19,916 bases of DNA from positions 1-19,916 of the forward strand of contig JAZUAS010000138.1 of the NCBI GenBank assembly GCA_045638125.1. The letters run 5' to 3'. Below, piece after piece: positions 1 through 7,625 of the stretch. The notes under the pieces are model-generated. The model did not search any database and was not told the origin of the DNA. It saw nothing but the letters and a program-made list of their open reading frames with translations. Both the position numbers and the translations under genes were made by a program. Position 1 is the stretch's first letter, and every line of letters begins with the position of its first letter. This stretch comes from SVTX01 sp045638125. GTDB lineage: Bacteria > Bacillota > Clostridia > Oscillospirales > CAG-272.

Positions 1-222
1 GTTGATATCGGTCTTCTGGAGGTAGTTGAGAAGTTTTCTTCTGTGACCTACCATCTTGAAGAGGCCGCGACGGCTGTGGTTGTCCTTGTGGTTGCCCTTG
101 AGGTGCTCGGTGAGGTTAGAAATTCTGTGAGTAAGAATTGCGATCTGAACCTCGGGAGATCCTGTGTCACCCTCGTGGGTAGCGTACTGCTCAATAATTG
201 CCTGCTTTTCTGCTGCTGTCAT
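1..222 (-). CDS. rpsO: 30S ribosomal protein S15 (partial, 5' part)
   Basis: The first 74 codons of ribosomal protein S15 are visible, running leftward off the window edge. S15 is a primary 16S rRNA-binding protein of the 30S subunit platform. The translation starts MTAAEKQAII and carries the family blocks HEGDTGSPEVQIA, LTEHLK, DNHSRRGL and RRKLLNYL. The family is usually about 88-89 residues, so roughly 15 residues are missing. The ATG at 222 is chosen because an AAGGTG ribosome binding site lies a suitable distance upstream and the N-terminus matches the family. A promoter and a roughly 150-base structured leader precede it. Assignment is secure. Confidence 0.97.
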   Translation of the reverse strand, partial: MTAAEKQAIIEQYATHEGDTGSPEVQIAILTHRISNLTEHLKGNHKDNHSRRGLFKMVGHRRKLLNYLQKTDIN

Positions 223-369
223 TTTCGTATTCACCTTTCGAAAATAAAATATTTTTTGTTTCACGGACCGCACCGCAACCGAGAGGGTGAAATTCACGCT
301 TTGGGTTGTCTCCATAAGGAGTTTTACGGGCGTAACTGTAACCTCGAGAAGCCGTGCCGCCGTTATACA
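223..369 (-). promoter_or_regulatory. Structured rpsO leader, candidate S15 autoregulatory site
   Basis: This untranslated leader has nested pairings on the minus-strand RNA: CACGG (352-356) with CCGUG (262-266), CAACC (304-308) with GGUUG (276-280), and a CUCC-UUAU-GGAG hairpin (310-321). A small GUGA/UCAC hairpin lies inside the CAACC/GGUUG arm. Long leaders bound by S15 as translational feedback sites are known in several bacterial groups, with different structures in each. That this one binds S15 is inference from position and folding potential. No covariation was tested. Confidence 0.45.
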
Positions 370-375
370 GCGTAC

Positions 376-404
376 ATTATAACATACAAAAAGCAATTTG
401 TAAA
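376..404 (-). promoter_or_regulatory. Promoter of rpsO
   Basis: On the minus strand TTTACA (399-404) is followed by exactly 17 bases and then a perfect TATAAT (376-381). This is a near-consensus vegetative (sigma-A) promoter. Transcription would start near 369, leaving a leader of about 147 bases before the rpsO ATG. Confidence 0.8.
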
Positions 405-509
405 GGGGTTTTTGAAAAAAATTTTGCTTTTTCGAAAGAAGATTTAAAAATTTACGTAGATATAAGGGGCAGCTGATGATTTTTTGCTCGGAGAAGCTAA
501 CAAAGTTTT

Positions 510-896
510 TTATTCTTTCATTTTGAGAAGTCTTTTTCCGAGAAGTGAATAAGCACCCGAAACGATAAGAAAAATACCGAATAATTGTCTCAACAATTCC
601 GAATCTATCTGCTTTGCAAGCCACGTGCCACCAAGAGTTCCTATTACGGCAAATATCGCCAGCTTAAATATCAAGCCTAAATCAACTCTGCCTTTTAAAT
701 AGTGAAAAACTAATGCAGCCGATGCAGAAAAAACGAAAAACAACAGATTCATCCCTCTAGCCTGTGTCGCGGTCACTCCGTACACTGCCGTCAGCCAAAT
801 TACGAAAAGTCCTCCGCTACCTACACCGAGCCCCGAAAGAATAGCAATAAAAAAAGCTACAACCGCCGCAATGATAGCGTATAAAGTTCTGTACAT
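510..896 (-). CDS. TSUP (TauE/SafE) permease, downstream half
   Basis: A 128-residue hydrophobic protein with about four membrane segments. It matches half of a TSUP family transporter (sulfite/sulfonate/organic anion exporter TauE/SafE type). The N-terminal segment has the glycine-rich SGLGVGSGGLF motif that recurs at the start of each TSUP half, followed by ATQARGMNL. Full TSUP proteins are usually about 250 residues with two inverted halves, so this is one half. It starts at ATG 896, with GAGG six bases upstream, inside the end of the preceding ORF. That ORF is in the same frame and ends at a TAG only one codon before this ATG. It is either a real half-protein forming a heterodimer or the 3' part of a gene broken by a nonsense change. 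The substrate cannot be told. Confidence 0.75.
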   Translation of the reverse strand: MYRTLYAIIAAVVAFFIAILSGLGVGSGGLFVIWLTAVYGVTATQARGMNLLFFVFSASAALVFHYLKGRVDLGLIFKLAIFAVIGTLGGTWLAKQIDSELLRQLFGIFLIVSGAYSLLGKRLLKMKE

Positions 897-899
897 TGT

Positions 900-1283
900 C
901 TACCTCACAATCATTCTAAAGCCCGACCATATCACCAATACAGAAAAAATATTGTTGATCCACCTCTGCTTCGCTCTGTTTAATAAGATGCTGCCAAGTG
1001 CGCCGCCGAGCATGGCGGGAATAGCAAAAATTGCAAAGTTCGTCGTGTCAAGCATTCCGTCGGAGGCATATATCAAGCATGAAACGATACATCCGGGTAT
1101 CATCGCCGCTTGCGTTGTAACCAATAGCTGTTTTCTATCCTCAAAGCGGTGGGGAAGTATAGCGCTCATGGTTAGTGTCAGTAATATTCCGCCGCCTGCG
1201 CCCAAAAGTGCGTTGCAAAATCCCGATAAAGCGGCTACTAAAAATATTGGTGAGCTGTTCTGTTCTGATTTTAAAACCTTCAA
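900..1283 (-). CDS. TSUP (TauE/SafE) permease, upstream half
   Basis: A 127-residue membrane protein resembling the N-terminal half of a TSUP permease. The glycine-rich motif ALLGAGGGILLTL sits at about residues 25-37, followed by three more hydrophobic segments. The start is a TTG at 1281-1283 (LKVLKSEQ), behind AAGGTAAGAGG. The ORF ends in TAG at 900-902, and the second TSUP half starts in the same frame at 896. Together they give about 256 residues, the usual length of one complete TSUP protein. The order is consistent with a two-gene operon or with one gene split by an amber codon. A candidate promoter lies at 1315-1342. The substrate is unknown. Confidence 0.75.
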   Translation of the reverse strand: MKVLKSEQNSSPIFLVAALSGFCNALLGAGGGILLTLTMSAILPHRFEDRKQLLVTTQAAMIPGCIVSCLIYASDGMLDTTNFAIFAIPAMLGGALGSILLNRAKQRWINNIFSVLVIWSGFRMIVR

Positions 1284-1314
1284 TGACCTCTTACCTTGAA
1301 TGCGCGGTTTCGAG

Positions 1315-1342
1315 TTTATATATATTTTGAATAAAAAATCAA
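1315..1342 (-). promoter_or_regulatory. Candidate promoter of the TSUP pair
   Basis: On the minus strand TTGATT (1337-1342) is followed by 16 bases and then TATAAA (1315-1320). It lies about 30 bases before the TTG start and diverges from the ftsK promoter. The match is fair and the region is AT-rich, so chance matches are possible. Confidence 0.4.
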
Positions 1343-1360
1343 AATCCGCGCGAAAATCCC

Positions 1361-1389
1361 TTTACAAATTAAAATAATTGTGATATACT
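1361..1389 (+). promoter_or_regulatory. Promoter of the ftsK operon
   Basis: TTTACA (1361-1366), 17 bases, then TATACT (1384-1389), with TG at 1381-1382 forming an extended -10. This is a good vegetative sigma-A promoter. Transcription would start near 1396, about 100 bases before the ftsK start codon. Confidence 0.7.
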
Positions 1390-1494
1390 ATATATTGTGG
1401 TATAGTTTGTGTTACAGTTATTTTTTCACCGATATATCGGATTTATACTTCAACACAAAAACGACATTAAAAATCACGGAAGGAATACTGATAA

Positions 1495-4281
1495 ATGGCA
1501 AGCAACAGAGAGAAAAAAGACAAAATAGTACAAGAAAAGCCTATTCAGAGCGCAAAAAAGGATAACGAAAAAAACTCGTTTGCGTATCATCTGATACCGT
1601 ATATTTTTGCGGTATTTGCGCTGCTTTTGATGATATGCTTTGTAACTAATATTTTCTGTAATTCAGGAAATTCATTGCAAAATCCCTCTGACCACGTTCT
1701 CGGTTGGTTCGGATATTACGTGTGTAATGTATTTTTTGGATTGTTTGGTGCTGCTGCATTTGCTATCCCTGTAATCATGACGCTCTTCGCAGTATTTTGG
1801 AAGAATTATTGTCGCCGCTCTTACGTTGCGATCAATTCGATTATAGCATTCCTTGCGTCGGTTGTGGTGTCAGCACTCATACATACAACTACGCATATGT
1901 TCGACGGCAACTTTACACACGCCGCAAACGTGCTTTATGCTGACGGAGCTAAGCTTATCGGCGGAGGCTTTATAGGCGGATTTACGGCATTTTGTCTCCA
2001 TGCTGTGTTGAATGTTTTCGGAACAATATTCGTGCTTGTTGCAGTGCTTATTCCCATGGTGCTTTTCCTTTGCGGAACAACTCCCGTCGAAGTGGCAAAG
2101 TACATAGTGGCTAAGATCAAGGCGTTAGCAGAGGATCGAAAGGAAAAGGTTGCAGAAGAAAAGGCACATAAAAAGGAACAGGCTAAGCTTGACAGACAGG
2201 CAGAGCGTGAGCAGGACAAGCTTGATAGAGAAGCCGATCGCGAGGAAAGGAGAAAAGAGAGAGAAGCGGCGAGAGCCGAGGCAATAGCCGCGAGAGAGGC
2301 TCAAAAGGAAGCGGCAAAGCTTGAGGCCGAAGAAAAAGCCGCCGCCAAAGAAACCGTTTCTGAAGTGAAGATCATTCTTCCCGATAATGAAGACGATGAT
2401 CAGCCCGTGCTTTCGGTTTTCTCCTCCGAGGAAAAGATTCATATTGACGACATCAAGGAAACAGTAGCTGAAGCTGATACAGATGTTGAGGATATGGAAA
2501 CAAGCGAGAACGATGCGTCCGACGGCGACGAGAAGCTTGACCTTACTACCGTTGTATTTGTTGACCCTAAGGATGACGGTCACAAGCAGAGAGGCCACGC
2601 TCCCGTGGACGATCTGTTCAACGAAAGATTTGAAGAGGGAACGGTCGTCGACGTAAATACCGGCGAGGTGTTTACTCCCGACGTACAAAATAGCTCTCCT
2701 AAATCTGCCAAAGAGTTTAGAGCGCAGAACGAAAAGAAAGAGGAGCATTTTATCGGCGATAAGCCCGAGCCTGCTCCCGTTCCCGAATATAAGTTCCCGC
2801 CTGTTGATCTGCTTGAAATGGGTCCCTCTCGTTTCTCCTCCGACCCCGCAGAGGTAGAGAAGAATGCAGAGCTGCTTCGCGGAGTGCTTCAGGACTTCCG
2901 CATCCCCGTAAAGGAAATAAGCTGCTCCTGCGGTCCTACTATAACGAGATATGAGGTCAAGCCCGAGGCAGGTGTCAGAGTTCGCCAGATCGCAGGACTT
3001 GTAGACGATATTTCGCTTGGACTTGCAAAGTCGGGTGTCAGAATTGAGGCTCCTATCCCCGGCAAGGCGGCGGTAGGTATCGAAGTCCCTAACGATAAGC
3101 CCGCGGCGGTTAAACTCCGTAATCTTATTGAGCATCCCGATTTCATCCAGCATAAGAGCAAGCTTGCCGCTTGTCTCGGAGCAGACGTTTCGGGTAATTC
3201 GGTAGTTTTTGACATTGAGAAGATGCCCCACGTACTGGTAGCAGGTACTACCGGATCGGGTAAATCGGTATGCATCAACTCAATCATTATGAGTATTCTT
3301 TATCACGCAAAGCCAAGCGAGGTAAAGCTTCTGCTTATCGACCCCAAGAAGGTTGAATTTAAGGTGTATAAGGATATTCCTCACCTCTGTTGCCGTATAG
3401 TCAGCGACCCCAAAAAGGCGGCAGGCGCGCTTAATAGCGCGGTCAACGAGATGGAAAAGCGCTTTGAGCTTATCGAGGAGGTTGGTGTTCGTAATATCAC
3501 GGGATATAACGAGGCGACCAAGAATGACCCCGAGAAGCCCTATATGCCCAGACTTGTTATCATCATAGACGAGTTTGCAGATCTTATGATGACCGCAAAG
3601 GACGAGGTCGAGACCGCGGTAGTTCGTATCGCTCAGAAGGCGAGAGCGGCAGGTATCCACCTTATTATCGGTACACAGCGTCCCTCTGTTGACGTTATCA
3701 CGGGTCTCATCAAGGCAAATATTCCTTCTCGTATAGCGTTTACCGTTATGTCGGGAATTGACTCCAGAACTATCCTTGATACCGTCGGTGCAGAAAAGCT
3801 CTGCGGACGAGGCGATATGCTCTACGCTCCCGTTGGTGCGGCAAAGCCCCAGCGTGTGCAGGGTGCATTTGTAAGTGACGCCGAGGTCGAGGCGGTAGTT
3901 GAATATGTTAAGAGAAATAACGCTCCCGTAATTTATGACCAGGAATTTGAGTCCAGCATCGATATCGAGGCGGCTAAATGCGGTAATGCTCCCGCAGGCG
4001 GTGCGTCGGGTGGATTTGATGCGTTGGGCGGATCGGGCGACGATGATGCTCTATTGTTTGCGGCGGCTGATCTTGCCGTTGATTCGGGTAAGATAGCGAC
4101 CTCAATGCTCCAGAGACGTCTTTCCGTAGGCTACGGCAGAGCGGCAAAGATAATTGACCGACTTGAGGAAATGGGAGTGGTTGGACCTCCCGACGGAACA
4201 AAGCCCCGTCAGGTGCTGATGAGCAGAGAACAGCTTGAGGATCTGAAAAACGGTTCGGGCGGAGGAGACGCTCCATTTTAA
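1495..4281 (+). CDS. ftsK: DNA translocase FtsK/SpoIIIE
   Basis: A membrane-anchored, ATP-driven DNA pump that moves chromosomal DNA through the closing division septum or, in sporulating Firmicutes, into the forespore. In its 928 residues it has about four N-terminal membrane segments (about 30-195), a charged, probably coiled-coil stretch rich in K, E, R and A (about 205-283), an acidic linker (about 290-430), and then the alpha/beta motor. Walker A GTTGSGKS is at 584-591 and Walker B LVIIIDE ends at D692-E693, followed by FADLM. The C-terminal gamma winged helix (about 850-920) has QRRLSVGYGRAAKII, the helix that reads polarity sequences in this family. ATG 1495 follows GGAAGGAA. It is first in a four-gene operon. 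One gene of this type often serves both division and sporulation; which applies here is not visible. Confidence 0.97.
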   Translation: MASNREKKDKIVQEKPIQSAKKDNEKNSFAYHLIPYIFAVFALLLMICFVTNIFCNSGNSLQNPSDHVLGWFGYYVCNVFFGLFGAAAFAIPVIMTLFAVFWKNYCRRSYVAINSIIAFLASVVVSALIHTTTHMFDGNFTHAANVLYADGAKLIGGGFIGGFTAFCLHAVLNVFGTIFVLVAVLIPMVLFLCGTTPVEVAKYIVAKIKALAEDRKEKVAEEKAHKKEQAKLDRQAEREQDKLDREADREERRKEREAARAEAIAAREAQKEAAKLEAEEKAAAKETVSEVKIILPDNEDDDQPVLSVFSSEEKIHIDDIKETVAEADTDVEDMETSENDASDGDEKLDLTTVVFVDPKDDGHKQRGHAPVDDLFNERFEEGTVVDVNTGEVFTPDVQNSSPKSAKEFRAQNEKKEEHFIGDKPEPAPVPEYKFPPVDLLEMGPSRFSSDPAEVEKNAELLRGVLQDFRIPVKEISCSCGPTITRYEVKPEAGVRVRQIAGLVDDISLGLAKSGVRIEAPIPGKAAVGIEVPNDKPAAVKLRNLIEHPDFIQHKSKLAACLGADVSGNSVVFDIEKMPHVLVAGTTGSGKSVCINSIIMSILYHAKPSEVKLLLIDPKKVEFKVYKDIPHLCCRIVSDPKKAAGALNSAVNEMEKRFELIEEVGVRNITGYNEATKNDPEKPYMPRLVIIIDEFADLMMTAKDEVETAVVRIAQKARAAGIHLIIGTQRPSVDVITGLIKANIPSRIAFTVMSGIDSRTILDTVGAEKLCGRGDMLYAPVGAAKPQRVQGAFVSDAEVEAVVEYVKRNNAPVIYDQEFESSIDIEAAKCGNAPAGGASGGFDALGGSGDDDALLFAAADLAVDSGKIATSMLQRRLSVGYGRAAKIIDRLEEMGVVGPPDGTKPRQVLMSREQLEDLKNGSGGGDAPF

Positions 4282-4301
4282 AATCCGCTTAGGAGATTTT
4301 T

Positions 4302-4901
4302 ATGAACGAAAAAGATAGGAATTATCAAAGAGATGCGGAGGCTGAAGCCGAGCTCCCGCACATGAGTGTTGACGAGTGCGAAAGAGCGCTTGCCGATCTT
4401 ATGGCAGAGCTTGAGGAGTCCTCGAGCGCAGAACGCGAATCGGTGCCGAAAGACGATAAAATTTTCTGCGTTGACAAGACTGTGGACAATCCTTTCGCCG
4501 AGCTGTCGGAAAAGGACGGCTTTAAACAGCTTGACGGAGAAAAAGCATTCGGAGATGCGGTCTTTGCGTTTACTCTCACAGATGAGAATGCCACGGAGCT
4601 TTCCGGGGAGCCTGAGGATGAGGATTTTTTAAGCGCAATAACCGCATTTGAAGAAAATGCCGACATCGTTGAGTACACGAATGACGATGAACTCTTTTCC
4701 GCCGCCGCAAGGCTGGTTGTGGAGGAGGGCGTTACGTCTGTATCATTTCTCCAGCGGCGACTTGCTATCGGTTATGGTAAGGCACTTAAGATCATTTCCC
4801 GTCTTGAGGAGCTTTCCATAGTCAGTATAGCGGAAGGAAATCTTCCTCGCAAGGTGCTGGTCTCTGCCGAAAAGCTTGAAAAAATACTGTCGGAGCTTTG
4901 A
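4302..4901 (+). CDS. Standalone FtsK gamma-domain protein
   Basis: A 199-residue soluble protein starting 20 bases after ftsK, with GGAG eight bases before the ATG. Residues 1-125 are acidic, probably disordered, and unlike anything I recognise. Residues 127-199 are a second copy of the FtsK gamma winged-helix domain: my hand alignment with the ftsK C-terminus gives about 33 identities over 63 positions without gaps. The recognition-helix region QRRLAIGYGKALKII (from about residue 151) is nearly the same as in FtsK. There is no membrane segment and no ATPase motif. In FtsK/SpoIIIE this domain binds the short oriented motifs (KOPS/SRS) that direct the motor. The likely origin is duplication of the ftsK 3' end. 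A role in loading, competing with or regulating FtsK is inference. Confidence 0.85.
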   Translation: MNEKDRNYQRDAEAEAELPHMSVDECERALADLMAELEESSSAERESVPKDDKIFCVDKTVDNPFAELSEKDGFKQLDGEKAFGDAVFAFTLTDENATELSGEPEDEDFLSAITAFEENADIVEYTNDDELFSAAARLVVEEGVTSVSFLQRRLAIGYGKALKIISRLEELSIVSIAEGNLPRKVLVSAEKLEKILSEL

Positions 4902-4927
4902 CGCAATAAATATAAAAAGGAGACGGT

Positions 4928-5770
4928 ATGTACCCTTATAAGATTTTTTTAGGTCTGACCCTTTACGATATACTTATCTGCGTAGGAATCATACTTTGCT
5001 TTTATTTGTTTGGATTCCTCTCGGATAAGCGTAAAATGAGGGTCAAGCATCAAAAGTTTTCGCTCGTATGCGGTTGCTTGGCTATTGCCGCAGGACTTGC
5101 TTCGGGTGTGATTTTTCAAGCACTCTATAACATCCCCGAAAGAGGGGAGTTCATTATAGACGGCCAGACCGGAATAACCTTTTACGGCGGTCTTGTGGGC
5201 GGAGTTGCGGTATTTCTGCTGGTCTACTTCGTCATAGGCAAGGTGTTTTACAAAAATTATGAGAATCCCCGTTATCACAACGAGAACTTTTTCACTATGG
5301 CATCATCTGCCATCGCGACTGTTCCACTCGCACACAGCCTCGGACGAATCGGATGCTTGACGGCAGGGTGTTGCCATGGCGCACTCACCGACGAGTGGTA
5401 CGGAATTATGATGTACGGCGGTGAGGGATATGCAAAATACGTCCCCACTCAGCTTTTTGAAGCGATATTTTTGCTTCTTTTGTTTGCGTTCCTGTTTTTC
5501 AATGCGTACAGAGGCGGAAGATATAATCTTCCGATCTATATGTCAGCGTACGGTGTGTGGAGATTTATTATCGAGTTTGTGCGAGACGATTACAGAGGCT
5601 CTGTGGGTATAGATGCTATCACCCCCTCCCAGCTCATAGCAATCCTTATGATAGTAGGCTCGGTAGGTGTGTTTTTCCTTGAGAAGGTCTATACCGATAA
5701 GGTTGAAGCCAAAAACGCAGAATTGTCGCGCTCAAATTTTGAGGACGGAGACAATGATAAAAATAACTGA
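4928..5770 (+). CDS. Lgt-like prolipoprotein diacylglyceryl transferase family protein
   Basis: A 280-residue polytopic membrane protein of the Lgt family. Canonical Lgt transfers diacylglycerol from phosphatidylglycerol to the lipobox cysteine of prolipoproteins. Family features seen are FYGGLVGG (about 88-95), a signature-region motif GRIGCLTAGCCHG (139-151), PTQLFEA, and YGVWRFIIEFVR (208-219), which keeps the R..E..R pattern. The signature region departs from canonical Lgt: the usual GRIGNF(I/V)N.E..G becomes a cysteine-rich version, and the histidine of the HGGL-type motif is tyrosine. Similar GR.GC...GCC.G variants occur in many annotated Lgt-family proteins, so it may still be a transferase, but a different activity is possible. 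The start has GGAGA upstream. It is third in the ftsK operon. Confidence 0.75.
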   Translation: MYPYKIFLGLTLYDILICVGIILCFYLFGFLSDKRKMRVKHQKFSLVCGCLAIAAGLASGVIFQALYNIPERGEFIIDGQTGITFYGGLVGGVAVFLLVYFVIGKVFYKNYENPRYHNENFFTMASSAIATVPLAHSLGRIGCLTAGCCHGALTDEWYGIMMYGGEGYAKYVPTQLFEAIFLLLLFAFLFFNAYRGGRYNLPIYMSAYGVWRFIIEFVRDDYRGSVGIDAITPSQLIAILMIVGSVGVFFLEKVYTDKVEAKNAELSRSNFEDGDNDKNN

Positions 5771-5786
5771 TTTTACGGTGATCTGA

Positions 5787-6614
5787 TTGAAATTTAAGCT
5801 TGATAAGAGAAAAATTTGCATAGCGATCACACTGGCGGCGATAATTGCACTTCTTCTGTGTGAGATCGTAGGTGTGGAACGATTTTTTAGCGGCGATGCC
5901 GATGAAAAGTTAATAGGGTCGGTAGAAATGACGCTAACGCGAGCTATCGGCGGTGTTGTTTTTCTTACAATACTCGTCTATCTCGGCTATAATGTGCTGA
6001 ATCCATTCAAAAAGCCGTTTTGGCGTGGAATTTTGGTGTGTCTACCTGCTTTTGCAGTGGCGATCAATAATTTTCCCATACAGCCCGTGGCGATGGGATT
6101 GGCAAGTATAACTGCGTCTCCACTGATACTTGCACTTTTTGCGGCTGAATGCCTTATGGTGGCGTTTTTCGAGGAGACCTGCTTCCGCGGAGTAGTATTT
6201 CTCGGTTTTCTGAACAAGAGAAGATACACCGCAGGCGGAAGGTTTCTTGCCATAATTCTCAGCTCGGCGGTATTTGCCGTAGTGCATCTTTTTAACGTGT
6301 TTTTCGGCGGATCGCTTCCGGCAGTGATATTGCAGATAGGATATAGCTTCCTTATCGGTGCTATGTGTGCTGTTGTGCTTGTGAAAACCTCCAATATCTG
6401 GGTGTGCATACTGATTCACGCAATATATAATTTCGGTGGCGCAATCATAGAAAATTGCGGCGAGGGAAAGATATGGAATCCCGTCAGCATAACGCTCACG
6501 GCGGCCGTCGCCGTTGCAGTTGCGGTTTATATGACTCTCGTGTTCTTTAAAATAAAGGACAGAGAGGTTGACAGATTATTTGAAACTAATGTTAAAGAAG
6601 AAGGAACGAAGTAG
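5787..6614 (+). CDS. CPBP family intramembrane metalloprotease
   Basis: A 275-residue multi-pass membrane protein of the CPBP (Abi, Rce1-like) family of intramembrane proteases. The three hallmark motifs are visible: EETCFRG with E129, E130 and R134; a FAVVH-type motif with H167; and HAIYN with H211 and N215. These residues form the predicted metal or catalytic site. Bacterial members act in bacteriocin immunity, prenyl-protein-like processing or unknown roles; nothing here fixes the substrate. The start is TTG 5787 with GGTGAT just upstream, 16 bases after the Lgt-like gene. The last codons and the TAG stop lie inside the terminator hairpin at 6598-6630, so this is the final gene of the operon. 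Confidence 0.88.
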   Translation: MKFKLDKRKICIAITLAAIIALLLCEIVGVERFFSGDADEKLIGSVEMTLTRAIGGVVFLTILVYLGYNVLNPFKKPFWRGILVCLPAFAVAINNFPIQPVAMGLASITASPLILALFAAECLMVAFFEETCFRGVVFLGFLNKRRYTAGGRFLAIILSSAVFAVVHLFNVFFGGSLPAVILQIGYSFLIGAMCAVVLVKTSNIWVCILIHAIYNFGGAIIENCGEGKIWNPVSITLTAAVAVAVAVYMTLVFFKIKDREVDRLFETNVKEEGTK

Positions 6615-6630
6615 TTCCTTCTTTTTTTGC
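6598..6630 (+). terminator. Rho-independent terminator of the ftsK operon
   Basis: A perfect ten-pair stem, AAGAAGGAAC (6598-6607) with GTTCCTTCTT (6614-6623), a six-base loop and a run of seven T. It overlaps the stop codon of the CPBP protease gene (6612-6614). Confidence 0.9.
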
Positions 6631-6645
6631 GTTTGGGGGCTTGTT

Positions 6646-6672
6646 CTAAAACTCGTCCGACGGTAATATAAT
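6646..6672 (+). promoter_or_regulatory. Candidate spoIIIA promoter (possibly sigma-E)
   Basis: AATATAATG (6665-6673) lies 24 bases before the spoIIIAA ATG, and TATAAT is perfect at 6667-6672. No good sigma-A -35 sits 17 bases upstream (TTCTAA there). The spoIIIA operon of B. subtilis is transcribed by sigma-E, whose -10 resembles CATAnnnT. CTAAAACT (6646-6653) is a weak -35 candidate. The sigma factor is inference. Confidence 0.4.
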
Positions 6673-6695
6673 GTGCGTGAAAGGGCGGTGAGAGG

Positions 6696-7619
6696 ATGCA
6701 GATAATCGAGATAAAAAGAAAACGAGAGGCGACCGACGAGGTGCCTCAATCGGTATTATCGGCACTTCCGTACCGTCTGCTTGAGGAGATCAGAAGCAAG
6801 ACAGGGAGCGAGAAAATAGAAGAAATCAGGTTACGCAGAGGGCGTCGGGCGTCATTGACTCTACCTTGCGGAAATCTTGTGCTTGACACCGTCCTCGACG
6901 GCTCTGAGATCGACAGCACTCTTACGGGTATGTGCTCGGGCTCTCTTTACGCATACAGTGATACCATCAATAAAGGATATATTTCGCTCCCGGGTGGCGT
7001 GCGAGTAGGGGTATGTGGCAGAGCGAACTGCGAGGGAGAGAAAATGATAGGAGTTCATGAAATTTCGTCACTTGTAATCAGAATCCCTCATAGAGCGAGA
7101 CGTACGGGGGAGATCGTGTGCGATCTTTTAAAGGAGTTTCAGAGAACGAGAGGAGTCCTTATATATTCTCCGCCCGGAGTGGGAAAAACTACGCTTTTGC
7201 GCGGCGTCATATCTCTGCTTTCATCAGGGGAGCATCCATTAAGAACCGCGGTAGTTGATACGAGAGGCGAGCTTACCTTTTCGGTAGGAGGGAGCGACCT
7301 TTGTGTTGACGTACTCTCGGGTTATCCACGCTCGCTTGGTATTGAGATCGCAACAAGAACCCTTTCGGCAGAGGTGATAGTATGCGACGAGATAGGCGAT
7401 TACGCCGAGGCTATGGCGCTTGTCAGCTCCCATAATTGCGGAGTTCCGCTTATAGCATCTGCTCACGCAGGCTCGATCGATGAGCTTTTGCGAAGAACCG
7501 GAATAATGCTGCTCCACGAGGCGAATATATTTGGCGCTTACGTTGGGATCAAGCGCGCACCAAGGGGAGATTTCAGCTATGACGTCCATTACAGAGACCA
7601 ATTAAGCATTAATTATTAG
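6696..7619 (+). CDS. spoIIIAA: Stage III sporulation protein AA (ATPase)
   Basis: A 307-residue cytoplasmic ATPase, the same length as the B. subtilis protein, related to type II/IV secretion ATPases. It is thought to power the SpoIIIA-SpoIIQ channel from the mother-cell side of the engulfed forespore. Walker A SPPGVGKTT is at 158-166 and the Walker B acidic pair D231-E232 sits in VIVCDEIGD. The N-terminal part has EIRLRRGR and the GVRVGVCGRA block typical of SpoIIIAA. ATG 6696 is preceded by AAGGGCGGTGAGAGG. The first gene of the eight-gene operon, it is six bases from spoIIIAB. Confidence 0.95.
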   Translation: MQIIEIKRKREATDEVPQSVLSALPYRLLEEIRSKTGSEKIEEIRLRRGRRASLTLPCGNLVLDTVLDGSEIDSTLTGMCSGSLYAYSDTINKGYISLPGGVRVGVCGRANCEGEKMIGVHEISSLVIRIPHRARRTGEIVCDLLKEFQRTRGVLIYSPPGVGKTTLLRGVISLLSSGEHPLRTAVVDTRGELTFSVGGSDLCVDVLSGYPRSLGIEIATRTLSAEVIVCDEIGDYAEAMALVSSHNCGVPLIASAHAGSIDELLRRTGIMLLHEANIFGAYVGIKRAPRGDFSYDVHYRDQLSINY

Positions 7620-7625
7620 GATATT

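Noticed and set aside
43..447. 134-codon plus-strand ORF at the left edge
   Set aside because: It is antisense to rpsO and its leader, and the rpsO assignment is certain.
2125..3231. Long 368-codon ORF antisense to ftsK
   Set aside because: It lies wholly inside the secure ftsK coding region. The product resembles no family I know, and its codons are shaped by the ftsK frame.
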